Shown piece by piece: positions 1-6,911 of a stretch of 64,000 nt of DNA; position 1 is the first letter of the stretch; each line of letters begins with the position of its first letter. This stretch comes from Citrobacter sp. Cu233 (GTDB lineage Bacteria; Pseudomonadota; Gammaproteobacteria; Enterobacterales; Enterobacteriaceae). The notes beneath the pieces are model-generated. The model worked only from the letters and a program-made list of their open reading frames with translations, ran no database searches and was not told the origin of the DNA. Both the position numbers and the translations under genes were made by a program. The stretch is from the NCBI RefSeq assembly GCF_030332225.1, contig NZ_JAOWIF010000033.1:310001-374000 (forward strand). The letters run 5' to 3'.

Positions 1-2469
1 GCCCACAGCAGCAGTTCACAGTACGGGGTGACCGCCTCTGCCGGTGGCTGGGCCGTTGATGCGGCGAAGGCGGCTGAAACGGCTGCCCGCAGCGCGGAAA
101 ACGGCGACGATGCCCGACTCACTGCTATTAAGGCAGGTCAGGCGGGCACCACCGCCGCACAGGGCATGATGACGGACTCGGCTGTTGTGAAGGGCAAGGT
201 TTCTGTTACGGCGGGCTCGTCCTCGCAGGACAGTTCATACCATGCCACGAATACGCAGGGCACCACAGTCAGCGCCGGTGAGAACGTCATCATTAACGCC
301 CGCAACGATATCATCGGTCAGGGCGTACAGATTGGCGGGAAACAGGTGGTACTGGATGCGGGGCGGGATATTCTGCTGACCGCCTCACAGAACACGCACA
401 ACAGCCAGAGTAAAAACAGTGGCAGCCAGGTCAGCGCCGGCGTGGGCGTCAGCCTCATCGGTTCACAGAACGGTATCAGTATTGAGCTGGGGGCCTCACA
501 GCAGAAAGGTAAGGAAAACAGCCAGTCACAGAGCAACAGTAACAGCGTTATCCGTGCGCAGGAGCAGCTGACCGTAAACAGCGGACGCGACACCACGCTG
601 AAAGGGACAGCGCTGGCAGGCAACCATGTGGTGGTCAACACCGGGCGCGACCTGACCATCAGCAGCGTGCAGGATACGGCCTCTTACGACAGCAAGCAGT
701 CCTCCTCCGGTGCGGGTCTGAGCCTGTGCATTCCTCCGCTGTGCTATGGCGCGTCTTCCGGCAATGTCAGCACCTCGGGTGAAAACGTCACTCAGAGTGG
801 TAAGAGCGTCACTGACCAGAGCGGTATTTTCGCCGGAAAAGGCGGCTTTGATATCACGGTCGGAAACCACACCCAGCTTGATGGCGCGGTGATTGCCTCC
901 ACGGCAGACAGCGGCAAAAACAAACTGGATACGGGAACGCTTGGCTGGAGCGATATTCACAACGAGAGCAAAACCACCGGTGACAGCCACACCGTCGCAA
1001 TTTCGGGCAGTATGGGCGGCAGCGGAAACGGTGAAAACCGCAACGTGGCTCCGGCCATCGGTACCGGTCATGCGGAAGAAAGCAGCAGCGGCACCACGTC
1101 ATCGGCCATCAGTAACGGCAGCATCATCATCCGTGACCAGGCAAACCAGAAACAGGATATTGCTGACCTGAGCCGGGACACGGAGAACGCCCACCATGGC
1201 GTGGATGTAAACGGTGATGTGCAGAAGGTGAAGGATAACCTGGCGGTACAGAGTGAAGGTGCGGCGCTGGCGACCTCTGCACTGGACGTATATGGTAAGT
1301 ATGCAGAGCAGAAGGCGAAGGAATCCAATGCCGCGCTGGAAGCGAAACTGACTGCGGAAGGTAAACTGAACGGCAGCATGACCGCCGGAGAGCGGGAAGC
1401 CACGCTGAAGGCGCACCCGGATTATCAGGGGACTGACTACGGCCCGGGAAGTGAGTTCTGGACGAAGGGCAGCGCGGCAGCGGGACTGCTGGCCGGTGCG
1501 CTTGGCGGCAATCTGAAGGCAGGCGCGGCAGCCGGAGCGGCACCGCTGCTGGCCTCACTGGTTAAGGATGTGAAGAACGACGCGGCCCGAGCGGCGCTGC
1601 ATGGTATTGTGGCAGCAGCACTGACGCAACTGAGCGGTGGCAGCGGCTCAGATGGGCTTAAGGCGGGCGCGGCAGGGGCGATCACGGCCTCGCTGACAGG
1701 TGAGCGTCTGGTGAAGGCGCTGTACGGCAAGGACAACGTCGGCGAACTGACGGCGGACGAAAAACGTCTGGTGAGCAGTCTGGTGACGATTGCGGGTGGT
1801 CTGACCGGGGCTGCGGTGACGGACGGCGATCTGTCAATGGCCGCTCTCGCATCAAACACGGCGAAAGTGGAAGTTGAGAATAACTCGCTGGCAATCCCCA
1901 TTACGCCACCACCCGTCGCAGGCAATAACACCGGCGATGCGGTGAATGATGCCAACCAGACGATAGCATCAGCCCTGGACAAGAACCTGAAGGAAATGAA
2001 GGAGGCGCTGGATAAAGCGACTCAGTGTTCCTTCGGGCGTGTCTGTTCTGCTGATGATACAGAGCAAACAGAGGGGCCGAATGCGGGCAAGAACCTGACG
2101 GATGCGGAAAAGGTTGAAATGGGTGGTTCGGGAACTGGATCACCAGGCGGATGGGGGCCGGAAGATGAAGAGAATGCACGGAACAGTCAAAAGCTGAATA
2201 TTACTGTTGAGGATTTAACCTCGACATCATCGAAAGGGAATGAGACTACAGGGCGTTCAAAACTTTTCGAAAGAACAGGTGGTAGTAATGCTGCTAATAA
2301 AGAATTCGATGCCTTATCTCCCACAGAAGTTAAAGACATACCAAGTGGAAGGGTCGGTAAACTACCCGATGGGCGAACGGTTATCGTACGTGAGCGTAGT
2401 ACTGATGGTCGCCCAACATTGGAGATCCAATCAGGGAAAAATAGGATCAAGTTTAGGTATGACGAGTAA
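1..2469 (+). CDS. cdiA: CdiA contact-dependent inhibition effector, C-terminal part (5' end outside window)
   Basis: This is the 3' end of a large two-partner-secretion exoprotein. The frame is open from base 1, giving 822 codons with stop. The first roughly 400 residues are Ser/Gln/Asn/Thr-rich filamentous-haemagglutinin repeats with recurring GRD and LTV/LTI units. A glycine/alanine-rich pretoxin region follows (about residues 490-620) and ends in a VENN motif at residues 625-628 (bases 1873-1884). The last ~194 residues are the variable CdiA-CT: a linker with the [16 protein letters not shown] segment, then a compact tip with an [19 protein letters not shown] stretch and a basic IKFRY end. 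In this family CdiB exports the protein and the CT enters neighbouring cells. The toxin activity is not recognised with certainty; short tips of this kind are often nucleases, which is inference. It is followed 6 bp later by the probable immunity gene. Confidence 0.88.
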   Translation, partial: AHSSSSQYGVTASAGGWAVDAAKAAETAARSAENGDDARLTAIKAGQAGTTAAQGMMTDSAVVKGKVSVTAGSSSQDSSYHATNTQGTTVSAGENVIINARNDIIGQGVQIGGKQVVLDAGRDILLTASQNTHNSQSKNSGSQVSAGVGVSLIGSQNGISIELGASQQKGKENSQSQSNSNSVIRAQEQLTVNSGRDTTLKGTALAGNHVVVNTGRDLTISSVQDTASYDSKQSSSGAGLSLCIPPLCYGASSGNVSTSGENVTQSGKSVTDQSGIFAGKGGFDITVGNHTQLDGAVIASTADSGKNKLDTGTLGWSDIHNESKTTGDSHTVAISGSMGGSGNGENRNVAPAIGTGHAEESSSGTTSSAISNGSIIIRDQANQKQDIADLSRDTENAHHGVDVNGDVQKVKDNLAVQSEGAALATSALDVYGKYAEQKAKESNAALEAKLTAEGKLNGSMTAGEREATLKAHPDYQGTDYGPGSEFWTKGSAAAGLLAGALGGNLKAGAAAGAAPLLASLVKDVKNDAARAALHGIVAAALTQLSGGSGSDGLKAGAAGAITASLTGERLVKALYGKDNVGELTADEKRLVSSLVTIAGGLTGAAVTDGDLSMAALASNTAKVEVENNSLAIPITPPPVAGNNTGDAVNDANQTIASALDKNLKEMKEALDKATQCSFGRVCSADDTEQTEGPNAGKNLTDAEKVEMGGSGTGSPGGWGPEDEENARNSQKLNITVEDLTSTSSKGNETTGRSKLFERTGGSNAANKEFDALSPTEVKDIPSGRVGKLPDGRTVIVRERSTDGRPTLEIQSGKNRIKFRYDE

Positions 2470-2475
2470 TCTTAT

Positions 2476-2859
2476 ATGTCTGAAAAATTGATTAAAATCC
2501 CCCTTGCTGAGGGTTCTCTTCGTAATAGTCAACTAGAGGATTTTCGATATTCCTCAGGTTCCCTTGAGTTGATTTTGTCTTCAGGGGATAACCCTGAAGG
2601 CAGCAAAGTTAAGGTACTGTTCGATTGGATTTATTCCTTCCGAGTGACTGATGAAGGTGACCTATTGAAAATGCAGGAAGAGCAGAAAGGGATGATGCTT
2701 ACAGGGCTTTATCGCGTTGAAAATTCTAAATATCTAGAATGGTTTAATGAGCAAAATGGTAAGGTACATGATGGAGTCGTTCATTATATGTTCTCAACTA
2801 CGGACGATGTTATAGATATTTTAGCCTCTATTAGCCCTTCAATATCAATCAGTCGTTAA
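2476..2859 (+). CDS. cdiI: Probable CdiI immunity protein
   Basis: This encodes 127 residues directly downstream of the cdiA toxin tip, starting 6 bp after its stop. Position, strand, small size and acidic composition are those of CDI immunity proteins, which bind and neutralise only the cognate toxin. No named domain is recognised; the sequence mixes strand-like and acidic segments (a DEGDLLKMQEEQKG stretch near the middle). No strong Shine-Dalgarno is seen, which suggests translational coupling to cdiA. The function is inferred from context. A hairpin with a short T run follows immediately, closing the unit. Confidence 0.7.
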   Translation: MSEKLIKIPLAEGSLRNSQLEDFRYSSGSLELILSSGDNPEGSKVKVLFDWIYSFRVTDEGDLLKMQEEQKGMMLTGLYRVENSKYLEWFNEQNGKVHDGVVHYMFSTTDDVIDILASISPSISISR

Positions 2860-2864
2860 CAATA

Positions 2865-2893
2865 ATCCCGGCCACTGTGCCGGGATCCTTTTA
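2865..2893 (+). terminator. Intrinsic terminator after the CDI toxin/immunity pair
   Basis: Seven-base GC-rich arms (ATCCCGG / CCGGGAT) around a short loop are followed by CCTTTT. It lies between the stop of the immunity gene and the convergent symE-like gene. Confidence 0.55.
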
Positions 2894-2897
2894 CCCA

Positions 2898-3137
2898 TCA
2901 CCCCTTAACCGGCTCGATCACCAGTCTTCCCGGCTCCACGCTGACCGTGACCGGCGTATCGGTGCTGAATCCCGCCTCTTCCAGCCAGTTGCCGTTCAGG
3001 CGCAGGCTGGGGCTGCGGGAATACCAGGTGGCGGTGTAGTTGTGGTGGTAAAAATGCCGAATACTGACATAACCGATCTTCATCCGCCGCTGTGCTTTGG
3101 AAATGGTTCTCTGTGACGTAGAATCGCGCTTAGCCAT
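2898..3137 (-). CDS. symE: SymE-like toxin, type I toxin-antitoxin family
   Basis: This 79-residue protein has the SymE/AbrB-like core: a basic N-terminus, a YSRSPSLRLNGNWLEEAGF stretch around residues 38-57, then a PVTVSVEPGRLVIEP strand segment. SymE of E. coli is an SOS-induced RNA-cleaving toxin silenced by the antisense RNA SymR; SymE relatives are often annotated beside CDI and Rhs loci. The start is set by an AGGAG ribosome-binding site about 9 bases upstream. An antisense RNA would lie on the plus strand over the 5' end, but its promoter cannot be fixed by eye, and no clear LexA box is seen. Convergent with cdiI, downstream of the XRE regulator stump. Confidence 0.75.
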   Translation of the reverse strand: MAKRDSTSQRTISKAQRRMKIGYVSIRHFYHHNYTATWYSRSPSLRLNGNWLEEAGFSTDTPVTVSVEPGRLVIEPVKG

Positions 3138-3210
3138 AATAACTACTCCTAACTAGTTGGTTGTGGTCAGCGGTGGCGGTGAGGTGCGAACTCACGGCTG
3201 CCGCGTCCTG

Positions 3211-3483
3211 TTAACGTCTCTGGTTAAATCCTATCGCCTGCTCCACCATTGCCTTCTTAACAAAGCTGTTCAGTATGGTGATCAACGCCTGTTGATCGGA
3301 ATCCGGTAACAGCTCCGCCTTCTGCCACAGAGTGTGAAGGGTGTGGTTGTGGATCCTTACGTCATCCGAAACCGGCTGGCGTCCGACCAGTTCATCCAGC
3401 GTGACCTGTAATACATCAGCGATGCGGATCACAGTATCAAGATGGGGAGCGGTGGCTCCCTTCTCCCAGCGGTTATAGGCTCT
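3211..3483 (-). pseudogene. XRE/HTH_3 regulator, C-terminal stump cut by an IS
   Basis: The frame open from the IS boundary reads a typical second half of an HTH_3 domain (RAYNRWEKGATAPHLDTVIR, then IADVLQVTLDELV) followed by an about 55-residue C-terminal tail. The first helices are missing because the IS left end at 3485 interrupts the gene, and an in-frame stop lies just inside the IS. An internal GTG could start a 73-residue product, but it would lack the recognition helix. The intact ancestor was probably a small repressor of this locus, possibly controlling symE 74 bp downstream. That role is inference. Confidence 0.75.
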
Positions 3484-3484
3484 C

Positions 3485-3510
3485 TGATCCTATCCAGCAA
3501 TAGTGGACAC
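3485..3510 (+). repeat. Left terminal inverted repeat of the IS3-like element
   Basis: It starts TGATCCTATCCAGC and reads through TAGTGGACAC. It matches the right repeat at 4718-4743 with several internal mismatches. Confidence 0.85.
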
Positions 3511-3550
3511 GCGACTAAGTGAGTAAACTCTCAAGTAAGAGGTAGCTCAC

Positions 3551-3850
3551 ATGACAAAACCAGCATCAACCATAAAAAAGATCCGCAAGCAGCACTCACC
3601 TGAATTTCGTCAGGAAGCCCTGAAACTGGCTGAGCGCATTGGTGTTGCCGCAGCAGCCCGCGAACTCAGTCTGTATGAATCGCAGCTCTATAACTGGCGC
3701 AGTAAACAGCAGCAACAGCTCTCATCCTCTGACCGCGAAAATGAACTCGCCGCTGAAAATGCCCGCCTCAAACGCCAGTTGGCGGAACAGGCTGAAGAGC
3801 TGGCTATCCTCCAAAAGGCCGCGACATACTTTGCGAAGCGCCTGAAATGA
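3551..3850 (+). CDS. insE: IS3-like OrfA (transposase helix-turn-helix subunit)
   Basis: This 99-residue protein closely resembles InsE of IS3. It has an N-terminal HTH ([34 protein letters not shown]) followed by a leucine-zipper-like coiled coil ([18 protein letters not shown]). OrfA binds the IS ends. Its stop overlaps the orfB start as ATGA. The active OrfAB transposase of this family is made by programmed -1 frameshifting; a candidate slippery AAAAG lies in the sequence before the overlap. Confidence 0.92.
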   Translation: MTKPASTIKKIRKQHSPEFRQEALKLAERIGVAAAARELSLYESQLYNWRSKQQQQLSSSDRENELAAENARLKRQLAEQAEELAILQKAATYFAKRLK

Positions 3851-4713
3851 AGTATGTCTTTATTGAAAAACATCAGGCTGAGTTCAGCATCAAAGCCATG
3901 TGTCGCGTCCTTCGGGTGGCCCGCAGCGGCTGGTATGTGTGGGAGCGGCGACGCGTGAGGATAAACTCACGCCAGCAGTTCCGTCTGAGTTGTGACAGCG
4001 TTGTGCACGAGGCTTTTCACCGGGCAAAACAGCGTTACGGAGCCCCGCGCCTGACCGATGAACTGCATGCTCAGGGTTACCGGTTCAACGTGAAAACCGT
4101 GGCAGCCAGCCTGCGTCGTCAGGTGCTGCAAGCGAAAGCGTCACGGAAGTTCAGTCCTGTCAGTTACCGCGAACATGGCCTGCCGGTGTCAGAGAATCTT
4201 CTGAAACAGGATTTTTACGCCAGCGGCCCGAACCAGAAGTGGTCAGGAGACATCACCTACTTACGTACGGATGAAGGCTGGCTGTACCTTGCCGTGGTTA
4301 TCGACCTGTGGTCACGGGCAATTATCGGATGGTCGATGTCCTCCCGGATGACGGCTCAACTGGCCTGCGATGCACTTCAGATGGCGCTGTGGCGGCGTAA
4401 ACGACCGCAAAATGTCATCGTTCACACCGACCGTGGCGGCCAGTACTGTTCAGCGGATTACCAGACGTTACTGAAACGCCATAATCTGCGGGGGAGCATG
4501 AGCGCAAAAGGTTGCTGTTATGACAATGCCTGTGTGGAAAGCTTCTTTCACTCGCTGAAAGTGGAATGTATCCACGGAGAACGCTTTGCCAGTCGGGAAA
4601 TAATGCGGAGGACGGAGTTTAATTATATCGAGTGTGATTACAATCGCTGGCGTAGCCACAGTGCGTGCGGCGGTCTCAGCCCTGAACAATTTGAAAACCA
4701 GAATCTCGCTTAG
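3847..4713 (+). CDS. insF: IS3-like OrfB (DDE transposase catalytic subunit)
   Basis: This is a 288-residue protein of the same length as InsF of IS3. It has an HTH_21-type N-terminal part ([11 protein letters not shown]) and an rve integrase core with the DDE triad in [23 protein letters not shown] and [14 protein letters not shown]. No internal stop or frameshift is seen. Together with OrfA it makes the fused transposase. Confidence 0.93.
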   Translation: MKYVFIEKHQAEFSIKAMCRVLRVARSGWYVWERRRVRINSRQQFRLSCDSVVHEAFHRAKQRYGAPRLTDELHAQGYRFNVKTVAASLRRQVLQAKASRKFSPVSYREHGLPVSENLLKQDFYASGPNQKWSGDITYLRTDEGWLYLAVVIDLWSRAIIGWSMSSRMTAQLACDALQMALWRRKRPQNVIVHTDRGGQYCSADYQTLLKRHNLRGSMSAKGCCYDNACVESFFHSLKVECIHGERFASREIMRRTEFNYIECDYNRWRSHSACGGLSPEQFENQNLA

Positions 4714-4717
4714 GACT

Positions 4718-4743
4718 GTGTCCACTTTACGTGGGTAAGATCA
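4718..4743 (-). repeat. Right terminal inverted repeat of the IS3-like element
   Basis: Read on the minus strand it begins TGATCTTACCCACG and reaches TGGACAC, pairing with the left repeat. Its last three bases supply the stop codon of the truncated AbiH frame. Confidence 0.85.
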
Positions 4744-4929
4744 AAGCTCATAATCAATTTTACCTAAAGCACTTTCTAACTCATTCCACTCGTCCCCAGC
4801 AGGCATGTATTCTTCTATCGCGTCATATAGTTCTTGGTCATTTTTTGCTACATACGACTTAAAGTGCTTGTATCCTGTTGGTAAGCCATGTCGAATGTCA
4901 AATCCATTTCCTATTATGTAAAGCCTCAT
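4741..4929 (-). pseudogene. abiH: AbiH-family abortive-infection gene, N-terminal fragment
   Basis: The fragment starts MRLYIIGNGFDIRHGLPTGY, the highly characteristic N-terminus of AbiH proteins, and continues through DEWNELESALGKIDYE before being cut by the IS right end, whose terminal bases give a TGA. Only about 62 residues remain of a family usually several hundred residues long. Start and ribosome-binding site (AAGGG upstream of ATG at 4929) are intact. AbiH proteins abort phage infection; this remnant should be inactive. Confidence 0.85.
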
Positions 4930-4992
4930 CGTTTTTCCCTTAGTCGAATTGTATAAAGATACTAACCTGACCTGCTCCCCGTTGACTACCAT

Positions 4993-5528
4993 CCCCTCCT
5001 TTGAGTAATGCTTTCATCAGATGTAACAACATCTGCGAACTTCCGCAGTTCGCTCACAGCGGACACTCAGGTTTAACAGTCCAGTACGTTTAGCTTACGG
5101 ATAAATCATTTTATGATGGCGTGGAGAATGGGGGATTCTGAAAACGGTAAGAAGTGAAGGGGCAAGAAGAGCTTGTTGCGGGTGGACGGACTGGTGAAGA
5201 TCCCCATGTGAATGGTGGAGGGGGGATGCTGCCAGGTTTACCCGCTTGCTATTAGGGATTTCCCCACCTTATTCCGCGCGACAAAATCACGTTAAGACCA
5301 GTGGATTAAGGCGAAATGATATTTCCCCCGTTTCCTCCGTATTTTCTACTTCATTATGAATGATCTGAGAGAAAGGAACCGTAGAGAGACCGTAGCTGTG
5401 AGGTTAGGAAAAGGTACATCAGAGGATGTTGAGGTGTCTAAAAGTAACGGACATCTGCGAAAATGGCGAGAAATCCAGCAAACAAATAACGTGTTGCAAC
5501 GACCAGATATCTACCGGAACCCCAGAAA
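4993..5528. other. Gene-poor island remnant between AbiH and tRNA-Phe
   Basis: About 540 bp hold no frame I can support: the 60-80 residue frames here have no recognisable motif and poor codon structure. No integrase fragment, repeat of the tRNA 3' end or IS end could be recognised. It is probably mosaic debris of the island edge. Confidence 0.5.
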
Positions 5529-5529
5529 G

Positions 5530-5560
5530 CAAAAAACCAGCCCGTAGGCTGGTTTTTCTG
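5530..5560 (-). terminator. tRNA-Phe transcription terminator
   Basis: On the minus strand the sequence forms AAAAACCAGCC-TACG-GGCTGGTTTTTT, a strong stem with a tetraloop and a T run, just after the tRNA 3' end. Confidence 0.85.
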
Positions 5561-5565
5561 AATAG

Positions 5566-5641
5566 TGGTGCCCGGACTCGGAATCGAACCAAGGACACGG
5601 GGATTTTCAATCCCCTGCTCTACCGACTGAGCTATCCGGGC
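5566..5641 (-). tRNA. pheV: tRNA-Phe (anticodon GAA)
   Basis: The 76-nt minus-strand sequence begins GCCCGGATAGCTCAGTCGGT, has the anticodon loop TTGAAAA within paired GGGGA/TCCCC arms, a GGTTCGATTCC T-arm and an encoded CCA end. The acceptor stem GCCCGGA pairs with TCCGGGC. Its location beside yqgA and speC matches E. coli pheV, a known island-insertion site. Confidence 0.97.
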
Positions 5642-5746
5642 AACGAGGCGCATTAAACCCGATTCACCTCGTTTCGTCAACGAAATTTCTTCAAATCAAT
5701 GCAGACTGCACAATCTATCACCACATTGCTGGTATTGCACGCATTC

Positions 5747-6454
5747 TCAGGCAAAAAATGCCGTCCATGCTGCGGAAAGCGGCATTGCCAGTAGCAGCGC
5801 GGGGAGCATATTCACCACCGCAAACATTTTGATTCCACAAATACGTAGACCTGTCGCCAGCAACAGCAGTCCGCCTACCGCACTGAAATCGGCCATCATG
5901 GCTGGGGTTGTCAGCGGTAAAATCAGAGCCGCGCAGGTGGCGAGCGTCAACTGGATTGCCAGCATCGGTATGAAAATGGCAGATACGGCGATTCCTAGCG
6001 AGCAGGCAAAGATAATAGCGGTGAAGAAATCGAGAAATGACTTCGCGATTAAAATATTAGGATCGCCGGTCATCCCTTCATGTATCGCCCCGAAGATCCC
6101 GGTTCCGCTGGCGCAAAACAGTACGATGATAGCCACGTAGCTTTGGATGAAAGATTCGTGTGTTGCATTGACATCCGATTTGGCGAAAAGCTGCTGCGCT
6201 TTGGCGACCGCGGTATTAATGCCTTTTTCCAGATGACAGAACTCGCCGATTAGCGCGCCGACCAGCGTTGCCAGCACCATCACTGGCAAATTGACGCACT
6301 TGATGACCAGTAAGATACCGATGCCTAACGAGGCCAGCCCGAAAATAGAGGTCATAGAGACCCGAATTCGTTCTGGTAAATGCTTACTGAGCAGCGCACC
6401 AAGAACGCCACCGAGTAAAATGGCGCTGGCATTTATAAAGGGTCCGATTACCAC
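5747..6454 (-). CDS. yqgA: YqgA, DUF554 membrane protein
   Basis: This 235-residue protein is highly hydrophobic with about six to seven predicted membrane spans, beginning MVIGPFINASAILLGGVLGA and with glycine-rich helices typical of DUF554. It matches E. coli YqgA in length and position next to pheV and speC. The molecular function is unknown; an inner-membrane transporter-like role is only a guess. Transcribed away from speC and toward the tRNA. Confidence 0.9.
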   Translation of the reverse strand: MVIGPFINASAILLGGVLGALLSKHLPERIRVSMTSIFGLASLGIGILLVIKCVNLPVMVLATLVGALIGEFCHLEKGINTAVAKAQQLFAKSDVNATHESFIQSYVAIIVLFCASGTGIFGAIHEGMTGDPNILIAKSFLDFFTAIIFACSLGIAVSAIFIPMLAIQLTLATCAALILPLTTPAMMADFSAVGGLLLLATGLRICGIKMFAVVNMLPALLLAMPLSAAWTAFFA

Positions 6455-6911
6455 ATTCGCTCCTGCATACCCATTATCATCTTGATATTAAATGAAATGA
6501 GCTGGGTATAATTATGTTTTCAGAATGCATTATTATGACGCTAATATTCGATAGAATGCTTGTTTATCTGTGAGGTCTATGCACTGGATTTTATCTTGCG
6601 CCTGATAGTGAAAGCTGCCATGATTGCGCGAATTTTCTCCTGTCTGAATGGGGTTGCCTGGGATGTTATTATTACCCTTACATCACCTTTCTGCGCGACG
6701 TTTGCCCCTTCCTGCGACATATCTTTATTCTCTCACCATGCGGTGACGGCAGCGCACGCTCACTGCAGGATAACAGTAAAATCAGAGGCTATCTGCTTTT
6801 ACTGATGTCTGGCGGTCGGGGCTGGTAACCAGTTTGACCTGTCATTTCGTGGGGCAAAGCCGTGTGGCTTTGTCCGGGGTTTTTGACTTTCCCGAAACGG
6901 GTTTTGCGCTT
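6455..6911. promoter_or_regulatory. Intergenic control region between yqgA and speC
   Basis: About 450 bp separate the divergent genes yqgA and speC. The yqgA-proximal part is AT-rich and should hold the promoters. The last 60 bp before speC form a stem (about 6852-6875) followed by GGGG and TTTTT, described in the findings as a possible attenuator. An 81-codon frame at 6560-6805 has no recognisable content and is not called. Confidence 0.45.

Larger units (their letters stand above)
3485..4743 (+). mobile_element. IS3-like insertion sequence (IS3 family, IS3 group)
   Basis: The element is 1259 bp with imperfect terminal inverted repeats: TGATCCTATCCAGCAATAG at 3485 and, on the other strand from 4743, TGATCTTACCCACGTAAAG; both continue into TGGACAC. 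It carries the two overlapping frames orfA and orfB of full length, so it looks intact. Length and proteins closely resemble classical IS3. The 3-bp flanks differ (CTC left, AAG right), so no target-site duplication is visible, as expected if a deletion followed insertion. Confidence 0.92.
1..5565. other. Accessory island segment abutting the tRNA-Phe 3' end
   Basis: This stretch carries polymorphic-toxin, SymE, XRE-regulator, insertion-sequence and AbiH genes, none of which belong to the conserved core that starts at the tRNA-Phe gene. The tRNA is on the minus strand, so its 3' end faces this segment, the usual side for tRNA-targeted islands. No integrase lies between AbiH and the tRNA. The left end is outside the window, so size and attachment repeats cannot be judged. 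Confidence 0.7.

Noticed and set aside
5220..5260. GGATGCTGCCA stretch resembling an IS1 end
   Set aside because: Similarity stops after about ten bases and no matching transposase or second end is found.
5356..5547. 63-codon frame just before the tRNA terminator
   Set aside because: Low-complexity, no motif, and it runs into the terminator hairpin.
6560..6805. 81-codon frame in the speC upstream region
   Set aside because: No conserved content and no ribosome-binding site; the region is better read as promoter DNA.
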